From: Bugulina stolonifera
Lineage: Eukaryota > Bryozoa > Gymnolaemata > Cheilostomatida > Bugulidae
Reading direction: 5' to 3'
Length of the DNA: 64,000 bases
Assembly (NCBI GenBank): GCA_935421135.1
Contig: OW285188.1
Span: 8,350,733-8,414,732 of the forward strand
Shown here: positions 55,588 to 64,000 of the stretch, piece after piece
Numbering within the stretch: position 1 is the first letter of the stretch
Layout of the letters: each line of letters opens with the position of its first letter
Made by a program: the position numbers and the translations under genes
Notes under the pieces: generated by a model
Seen by the model: only the letters and a program-made list of their open reading frames with translations
Told to the model about the DNA's origin: nothing
The model's database searches: none

Positions 55588-58500
55588 ATACTACATCTCT
55601 TTGCAGGCCTAGGCAGATGTACAGAATGATGCAAGTCTATAAAAAGACCGACGTGCAGTTATTAATTTACTTGTTTGCAGAGTATTAATAGTTGTATACT
55701 GTAAATAAAATATACAGCTGTGTACATTTTACATGCAGATATTCTTCAGGTTTTAATCTGGAATTAAAACATTATGAGCTAAGCGCTGGGATATTGTGCT
55801 TTAGTTTTTTTCTGACTTTCAACATTTTTACTATTCTTTCTCATCACTTAGATTGAGCAAAACTTTCTGCTGCTCAGGGCAAAACAATAACAAAACAATA
55901 ACTAAACATGTACATGTATGCATCATATTGCGAAAACAACAAAGCTAGGTTAAACACACAAAAATCGGTTTTGATGGTTTGATAGCTGCATGAAACAAAC
56001 TTGCAATTCTGCATTGGCAAGTGAGCTTGCTCTCTAACTTTAGTAACTCTCTTACTGCTAGCTAGTTTACACCTTTCTTGGGTTTCTCTCAAGATCTGAG
56101 TCAGATAGGAGCAAATTACTGTGAGCCAAACAATAGGTCAAATGATGTTTTCATTTTATTATTTGTATTATTTGGTCATTCAAAGTTTCCTATAATGTTA
56201 TGGCAAACATTATTTTCTGCTGCACACCCTATCTCTTACACTAAATACCCCACTGCTCTATGATAAATATAGTGTGTGAGCAGTTTAGTGGGGCTCGTCG
56301 GCATAACCATGTCAAGTAAGAAACCCTCTCGACTTTTTTTGCAAAAGTAGCATTGAAGTATGTATATCCTATCTTAGTCCTCTATTATGCATATTATAAT
56401 TCGGTTTGTGTAGAAATTAGCTAATAAATACATTGGCTGGAACCTTACAGCTTTCAGCACACTATACGCTATTCTGTGCACACGAATATGTGGCCCCCAT
56501 AGTATGGCTAATTTTGAAAAGTGCTCCTTTGGCCAAAAAGCTTATGCACCCCTGCAGTGTATACTTTACATGCTGTTAGAATGCTTCTGCAAAGACTGAC
56601 ACTTCAAATATTAATGTGTTCCCAAAAACAGAATGAAGACATGCTATTGCTATATTTTCAACTAAGAACAGTGTTCTTGATTGTTTGATGAATTTCTGAA
56701 TTTTCCCACCACTACATTGGAGTGACTGCCGCCCTGCACTCCAATTTTGTGGAAGAGGAATGCCTTCGAACTATGAGTAAAAGAACTTACTTATAAATTT
56801 TCTAGCAACATCCATGATTATTCTCATATTATATAATAATTAAAAAAATTATCCAGAGTTGACACCATATTATCTGACACTAGATGGTTTATTCCTGTTT
56901 AAGTTAAATTATCTCTCGACGAATATTTCCACCTGATTTGCAAAAAACATGGCTACTTGGGGGAATTCCAAGATGTTAAAACTTTTAGAAAGCAGTTTGG
57001 GCAATACCCACAGTCAATTGAGGTTATGCTGACTAATGTGTTGTTAATACCTACCCATGAGCTACATCACGTATCAAATTGTTTTGATCAGATACCAAAT
57101 GTGATGTAATAGAAGGACTGAATGCAATTTCTATAAGTGTTCATTTTGTTACTGTTCTTATCAAAAAAACTCCTATTGAACCAGTATTTTGTCAAATTCT
57201 AATGAATTATTTTTCAATAATTACATGTATATTCAATGTAGAAAAGGTGTTTCTAAACGCAGTAAAAATTCCACATTGTTGACAGAGATGAGTGCATTCA
57301 CCAGTCAGTCTTTGATTTTAATCTCTTTATAAACAGGTGAAAAGATGTTAGATAAATAATCATCACATGTTTGTTATGTACATGTACATGTATTTATGAG
57401 AGTCAAAAACTATGTCATGTTCATACAAAGTTAAAAACTTCAGTATGGTAAACAAACTATTCAAAATATCAGGTGGAAATAGAATTGTCAGAAAACATAA
57501 ACCTAGAAAACCTGTTTGGAAATTACACAGTTCAGGTGTAGGAGGAGATAACTCTCATCTGCATTATAATAAATGGGTTGATACATCTAACTGACTACTT
57601 CGAAAACTCACATTTTCTTGGGCTAAATAATTTTACAATATTTAGGCTAATGTTTGTTGCCATAAGGGTTATAATGACTACTTTCATTTGAGGGGATCGC
57701 TATCCTAGGCTGGAGGTTCAAGAGGTTGGTTAGGCGAGTTATAGGCAAAGTACCACCACACACATCCCAAGAATGATTGGACACAAAATTATACAAAATC
57801 AAAGCGATAAGGTCTTTGTCAAGTAAACAGAAAATGGTTTTAAGTTTTAAAGTTGGCAATTGACTGTTTGTCGTTTGGGCAGTGACAATTTTTCATTTAA
57901 AAGATTATAAAATTAATTGTAGCTATTTAATACTGGTTGTTGATAATAATATATATGTACATGTACATTTATGTATGAGTACGAAACACTGAGTACAGCT
58001 GCGACAAGTCATCACTTATCTAGGTAACAATGATGGTTGCAGCCAAGTATGAATGGCGAGGATGACACTGAATTATAAAGATTGAAAAAGATACAATATG
58101 CATGTGCGTGTACTCCACCCCAGCCATTACCTGAAATGGGCTGCTAAAAGAATAGATGTGATTTCAATATAAAAGCTTAATCGAACCACACTACTGCATT
58201 CGACTTTGGTTTCCATTTGCAAATTTCGCACTTTTGTACCAAAGCAAAGAAAAACTAGTAAATGAATGATACCAAAACACCATGCAGCATTACCAGGAAG
58301 CTTCAGTACTCGTGCGCCTTCTATCCTGCACCCTGTACCTTGTGCTTAGCACTTTACACTTGCACCCTCTACCCTGCATGTTACAACTACATATAGTACA
58401 TAATACCTTGTACCTAGCACACGACACCCTTCGGCCGGCACCTTCCACCATGCACCTTGCACCTCGCCCCTAACACTTTAAACATTGCACGTTGCATAAT

Positions 58501-58939
58501 TGTACCTAGCACCTTGTAGTGTACTTTCATTAATTTTTTACGCATAAAAATATTTTCCTTGAAGTTTTGTACCTTGTAGCTCTGACTCGGCAGTCCCAAA
58601 TTGTAGTTCTGTAGAAAGACTGTAACTGTCATGGCCAGCTTACCATGACTATGCTACTTTCACCTTCACAACGACTGTCTCATAGCCTCAAACAATCAGT
58701 TGGAAAACATCTAGTCAGGATGACCTACGTCTGCAGCACAGCTCTCCAAAGCTGAAGCAACTCAGCTGAAGATTTTGCACAGATTTTTCTAAGCTTCTTA
58801 TCATCATAGTTTGCCCTTTGCTCATGTGCGTGATGTAGAACATTATCTGCACGTATTCATCAAAAGAAGAACTCGGGCGAAATAATTGGAAATTTGAAAA
58901 GGTGTTTGTTGTTTTGAGGAAGTACAGCGACAGATTTAG

Positions 58940-58947
58940 TATAAAAG
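58940..58947 (+). promoter_or_regulatory. TATA box of D8C gene 5
   Basis: TATAAAAG is 102 nt before the ATG at 59042. Confidence 0.8.
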
Positions 58948-59041
58948 AGAGGCTTTACCTCCATCACAACAGACACAGCAGCACTGCGTGAGAATACGTC
59001 AACCTTTACATATATACTAAGAAGTAAGAATAGCCTACAAA

Positions 59042-61256
59042 ATGCTAAGGTACTTTCTGGTAGCAAGCTTGGTGGCACTTGTTGTTAATGCCATCTCAAA
59101 GGAGGAGATGAGAGTATTAAAGAAGAGGAATGCGCTGGGAACATCCAATGAAGAGATGATAAACAGGGCTCTGGATGGTGTAGATGCGTACTGTGCCAAA
59201 AATCAGGATGAACAAGGTAGAGTACTACAGCAATGATTTGGTAAAGACTTTCTAACTATGGCGCAAAATTCAATTTTGACAACAACTAAACTTTCGACTT
59301 GATCATAATATGATATAACATGTTCCATCAATCTGCCCTACATGTACAGTGCATGTAGAACAGGCAAAGGATTTATTTGCGTTTTATCACATAATTATTA
59401 GAATGTCCTGTTATCCTTATAACCTACATGACTTTGTACTTACTTGTTATTTTCGACCCGACAGACTATAGGAAGAAGAGGAGTTCTGCAGAGGAAATAA
59501 GGGAGATCCTCAGAGAGCTACTAGATGAGTGCAACGACGATGAAGAGCCCCGACCAACTCCACCGTCTATCGATGGTATGTCAATGCACTATTCTTATTT
59601 ATTCATTTATTATTTTACATTAACATAACCTACAATTAGTTAGTCATGCTCTCCATGCTATGCAAAACTTAAGTTTGGCTGCTAAAATGTACATGTACAT
59701 TGAATGTGCGGCACTTTCCACCTCCTTTACACATTTCCTGTCTATTAAACTGTTGTCGATAGTCGTATATACATTGTATAAATTACATTGTATACTATCA
59801 TATACCGCTTGGTTAGCAGATAGTGCTGCATTCATATGTAGGATGTAAGGCTCAGATCTAGGTTTGTGTTGTTGGTGGTTTGTAACGCTACAGTAACTTT
59901 CTGTAATTTTTACCAAACATCTGTTATTCAACTGTGTTCTCTTTACGCAGTCACTTTCATTTATTAACAGTTATATTACAAATTTATTTTGCAGGTCCTT
60001 GCACATCTATAAACACTGTGAATCTAACTGGGTCATGGAGAAAAGATAATGCTGGGTCAAATCTTAAACCGGCCAATAACTTCTATGCCTGTGATAGAGA
60101 ACTCCAGAAAAATGTGATCTGGTTCAGGTAAATATGAACTGCAGATTTAGAAATCAAATATCGTTTATTAAAAGTTGATGAAAGTATACAGGGATAACCA
60201 GAGCATTCAAATAATATGATAATTTAAAATAGTTCAAATTTTATACATTTTGCATGAAATCACAAGCCAAAAATCTTACAATTAAACCTCGTACTTCAGA
60301 TTGAATGTTATGAACGTATGAAATGTTACAACAAAATACATAACAAACTATGAATGTCTCAAAATAATGCATCTGCCTTAGTACTGCTACCGTCACCATA
60401 TTAGTCATTTTATGTAATAGTGCTACAATATAAAAAATAATAGTTTGAAAATGCTGTATCTACATGTACATTGTATGACAGATTTTAGATTCTTCTTGCA
60501 CTTGCCATATATCTTAATTGTTATATTAGTTATTAATGCGACTGTCACAACATACATGTAGATGTAGATTGTACTAATAATAGCTCATGTGGGTGATGTT
60601 GCTTTCAGGTTCACTGGTGATGGTGGCAGACAGATGTCTAACAAATGTGCCCCTAGTTACTCTTGTGGAGGTCATGGTGGATTCTGGACTGATGCAGCCA
60701 TGCCTTCACAAGTTGGCCAGATACTCAGTGTACCTATATATGGAAGCTGGAGTGGTGATTGCAAATGGTATGTAACATACACACACGCTGTTTGCATTCA
60801 CATGTTATATTATTGATCATGTTTTGGAATCCTAATATGTTCCGTGACTTCATAAATTTTACTTGAGCCGTAATCAATAGTGTCATAGCAGTCAACCTCA
60901 ATTACTTACATGTAAATGTGCTGCGACACATTAAGTTACCAGTTACTAGTTACGAGCTACCAGTTACCAGTTACCAGTTATGAGTTACCAATTATGAGCT
61001 ACCAGTTACCAGTTATGAGTTAACAGTTGCCAGTTATGAGTCACCAGTTACCAGTTATGAGTTACCAGTTACCAGTTACCAGTCACCAGTTACCATTTGT
61101 TTCCTAATCTGACATTCACTCTAATACTCCAGGTACAGATGGCCAACCAGCCAAGCTCTGACTGTACAGAGATGCTCTAGCAGACCAGGAGACTTTGTCT
61201 ACAGAGTCCACGGTACTGGCTCCTGTTACTGGACCTTCTGTGGAATGGACCTGTAG
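59042..61256 (+). CDS. Secreted propeptide plus D8C-domain protein, copy 5
   Basis: Exons 59042-59216, 59465-59575, 59995-60127, 60609-60767 and 61133-61256 give 233 residues. Almost the same protein as copies 3 and 4 (QMSNKC as in copies 1 and 2, NVIWFR, CSSRPGDF). Intron 1 is shorter than in copies 3 and 4 (the ACTATG…TATTTACTAA stretch after exon 1 is missing), and intron 4 lost about 250 bp between the minisatellite and exon 5. Splice sites, cleavage site and cysteines are intact. Confidence 0.85.
60933..61100. repeat. AGTTACC/AGTTATG minisatellite in D8C-5 intron 4
   Basis: Longest version of this intronic array. It runs to within about 35 bp of exon 5. Confidence 0.9.
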
Positions 61257-61362
61257 AAGAATAGATCAAAACTACACTCACCTGAACTGGACACAACGAT
61301 GACCGCTACTGCGTAACGAGTAATCACACTGTCACAAACTCTAACATAATATAATAGCATTA

Positions 61363-61460
61363 TTCTTATTTCTTTATGCTGATTGGAGCAAATTCTTATT
61401 CCTTTATGCTGATTTGAGCAAATTTTTATTTCTTTAAGCTGATTGGAGTAAATTCTTTTT
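61363..61460. repeat. Tandem 31-33-bp repeat downstream of D8C-5
   Basis: Three copies of the TTCTTATTTCTTTATGCTGA/TTGGAG unit. Confidence 0.85.
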
Positions 61461-61469
61461 TCTAGAGTG

Positions 61470-62673
61470 CATGGATGAGACTACACTTGCATGATAACAA
61501 TGTTAATTTTCCTTTCTCACAGAGCATACATTATAACATAATAATAGTATCACATAGCTACATGTACATGTATATGTTGCAATACACCTACACTGTATAT
61601 CCAGTGCAGTACTTGACAGATTGATTCAAGATTTGAATACTACATGATTATGTGTAGACAAGCTGCAAACACAATGTGAATTTAACATAGCCTAATTTCC
61701 TTTGTTCAAACTGAGAATAAGTTATATTTTTCATTATACCCCTATTACAATCTCCAAACATAATCAGAAAATCTCTAAGGCTATGTCAAAATATGCAATG
61801 TTGCAGCTAGGAGCGAAGGCTAGTTTAGAGAGATGACAACTCTATTGTTTGCCATTTTTGAAAACTACATTATTTGCAGTTATGCACAAGTTTTACACAT
61901 GTTCAAGTAATAAACAAAATCACACTCTGCAGATATATGTTGTTGCTGATATGATATACAAGTGTATTTATCACCTACTTTATTGTGCAATCAGTAGAAT
62001 CCAACCACAACACAAAGTGTATAAGTATAGTCTTTGATGTGACTTGAACCAACTGAAAGTCTGGACAATTCATCCAGTATTATCAGTAGATGATACAGGA
62101 TGAGTTGTTTGTAATAATCAGTGATTATGTATGCATCATAGAACTCTTTCTAGAGTTATCCCTTGGTCTATTGCTTTATAATAGCTGCTAAGATATGATT
62201 TATAGTCTGTAGTATTCTAGTATTAATCACAACTGTTGTAGAAGCAGCCTGTACCCACCCAACCCCACCCCCTACCTATATAACAATTCTACATTGGCAG
62301 AAGTAGTCCTGAACACAAAAGAAATAAAATGGGAGTTGTCTTCTGCTACTGCAATAAGTAATAACAATGTAAACTATGATAAGATAACTCTCAGTTTATA
62401 ATAAGCAGAGGATAGCTTGCTCAAACAGTGTCGACTACATGACTGTTCAACTGTACAAATATGCAGTTCTACAACAGTATAACCTGAAGTAATACATTTG
62501 TAAGTTCAATTCTTTTACATGTAATACTCTGCAATCAAGTATTGATAACTACATGTACATGTACATATTATGTTGATCCTTTTATAGGCTTATAGGCTTT
62601 CGTAGGTTTAATCAAGTAGTATGCCTTATTTTATTGTTTTTGGTAACAGGCATCATAAATAATGTTGGAGTAC
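61470..62673. other. Segment C of module 3
   Basis: Non-coding. It looks identical to module 1 from about 61665 to the solo LTR, but a few percent different before that point. Confidence 0.55.
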
Positions 62674-63439
62674 TGTAATGTTTTGTGTGCGTGTGTGTGC
62701 ATGTGACCTACAAGTGCCTGTGCACAAAGGGAAGCGCCTATTAGTGGTGCAAGACCTTCTGCATTACATGAAAGACCGACAGGTACTTGTAGTTATAATG
62801 TTAACCAAGATGACCCATGTGGTCCCGAGTCAATGCTTGTATGCTATACTTGAGAAAGAGTATGTTCAGTCTTAGTAGGTTGTTCGGGCATCAAGGTTGT
62901 GAGACCTTATCAGCTAAGACTAACCTTAGCTACGAGAGAATACTCTATATTAGTAATATAGAAGTGTCTTTATTGCGATCCAAGCATCAACTGAAACAAT
63001 AACAGTATAAACATTCGCTTTTTATAGTTTTAAACTTCCTGTAAAAGTTTCCGGTAAAAGGACGACGTAGCATCATCTGGAAATTGCACAAAAAGATGGA
63101 GGCCGGAAGGCCGAGGCCTAACATGGGTCGGCTCCAAATAAAATAAGCTTGACAACATGCAAAAAATGTGCAAAATTAATTGCATCAATTTCTGAAACGT
63201 CGGCCTCAGTTGCATGAGTATAAAAGGGGTATTTTCACTTAGTAATTTATCACATATACATATAGTTCAAGTAATGCATAACATAGAGATATATGAACAT
63301 GTGTAAGTATATGGATGAATATACGGTAAGTACACAAGTAATTGGACAAGTATGAGCTGAGCGACACAACTACAGGCACTTAATATCCATAAATGTCTAT
63401 CAAGCAGGCTGAGGCTAATAAATGTCTCTGGCCACTACA
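62674..63439 (-). mobile_element. Solo LTR, module 3
   Basis: 766 bp, flanked by GTAC (62670-62673) and ATAC (63440-63443). Its interior is closer to the module 1 copy than to module 2. Confidence 0.8.
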
Positions 63440-64000
63440 ATACTACATCTCTTTGCAGGCTTAGGCAGATGTACAGAATGATGCAAGTCTATAAAAAGAC
63501 CGATGTGCAGTTATTAATTTACTTGTTTGCAGAGTATTAATAGTTGTATACTGTAAATAAAATGCACAGCTGTGTACATTTGCTTGCAGATATTCTTCAG
63601 GTTTTAATCTGGAATTAAAATATTATGAGCTAAGCGCTGGGATATTGTGCTTTAGTTTTGTTCTAACTTTCAAAATTTTACTATTCTTTCTAGTCACTTA
63701 GATTGTGCAAAACTTTCTGCCGCTCAGGGCAAAACAATAACGGAACAATAACTAAACATGTACATGTATGCATCATATTGTGAAAACGACAAAGCTAGGT
63801 GAAACACACAGAAATCTGTTTTGATGGTTTGATAGCTGCATGAAACAAACTTGCAATTCTGCATTGGCAAGTGAGCTTGCTCTCTAACTTTAGTAACTCT
63901 CTTACTGCTAGCTAGTTTACACCTTTCTTGTGTTTCTCTCAAGATCTGAGTCAGATAGGAGCAAATTACTGCGAGCCAAATGATAGGTCACATGATGTTT
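63440..64000. repeat. Start of tandem module 4 (truncated by window end)
   Basis: Segment A again (CTACATCTCTTTGCAGGC…), continuing past the window, which predicts at least one more D8C gene downstream. Confidence 0.75.

Larger units (their letters stand above)
55588..63439. repeat. Tandem module 3
   Basis: Complete unit without the large insertions: A 55588-57117, B 57118-58939, D8C-5, C, solo LTR 62674-63439. It supplies the empty sites for the LTR element (from 63436), the Polinton-like element (57118) and the MULE-like element (about 57404). Confidence 0.85.

Noticed and set aside
1..64000. CRISPR arrays, bacterial operons, rRNA genes
   Set aside because: None seen. Spliced genes, TATA promoters and eukaryotic transposons rule out a prokaryotic source.

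Overview
The window looks like nuclear DNA of an early-branching marine metazoan, most likely a sponge (inference). It is AT-rich, the genes have several exons with GT-AG introns, TACATGTA palindromes are everywhere, and the genes resemble animal families (M18BP1/KNL2, the D8C domain, IkB-like ankyrin proteins). No bacterial or plasmid signatures are seen.

Layout. (1) 144-7834 (+): 3' part (14 exons) of an M18BP1/KNL2-type centromere-licensing gene with SANTA and SANT domains. (2) 8601-16750: two diverged, five-exon genes for small secreted proteins with a signal peptide, an acidic propeptide, an RKKR furin-type site and an eight-cysteine D8C domain. (3) 16.4-20.9 kb: gene-free DNA with tandem repeats, a hairpin and part of a hAT-like element. 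(4) About 20.9 kb to the end: a tandem segmental duplication with a unit of about 8 kb. Each unit is [A: right part of the hAT-like element] - [B: upstream DNA] - [five-exon D8C gene] - [C: downstream DNA] - [solo LTR]. Three copies are complete (D8C genes at 24.05, 51.04 and 59.04 kb) and a fourth begins at 63.44 kb.

The second unit is inflated by large insertions. An intact LTR retroelement (28738-34403) encodes Gag and protease plus a long zinc-finger extension, with no reverse transcriptase or integrase. A 9.57-kb element with 1.2-kb terminal inverted repeats (35928-45493) has 6-bp target duplications and AGT-repeat ends typical of Polintons/Mavericks. A 3.56-kb element (45797-49354) has long TIRs and a 9-bp duplication (MULE-like). 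A small MITE lies in one D8C intron. Because the units are tandem copies, neighbouring units give natural empty sites that fix the insertion boundaries to the base.

The most striking system is the Polinton-like element. It carries no recognisable replication or integration gene. It has two divergent spliced genes around a 1-kb GATGTG minisatellite. One is an IkB-like ankyrin protein of 334 residues with an ESGxxS degron-like motif at its N-terminus. The other is a basic, Ser/Thr-rich protein with a double zinc-finger module. The same spacing of finger ligands occurs in the reading frame of the unrelated LTR retroelement 6.7 kb away.
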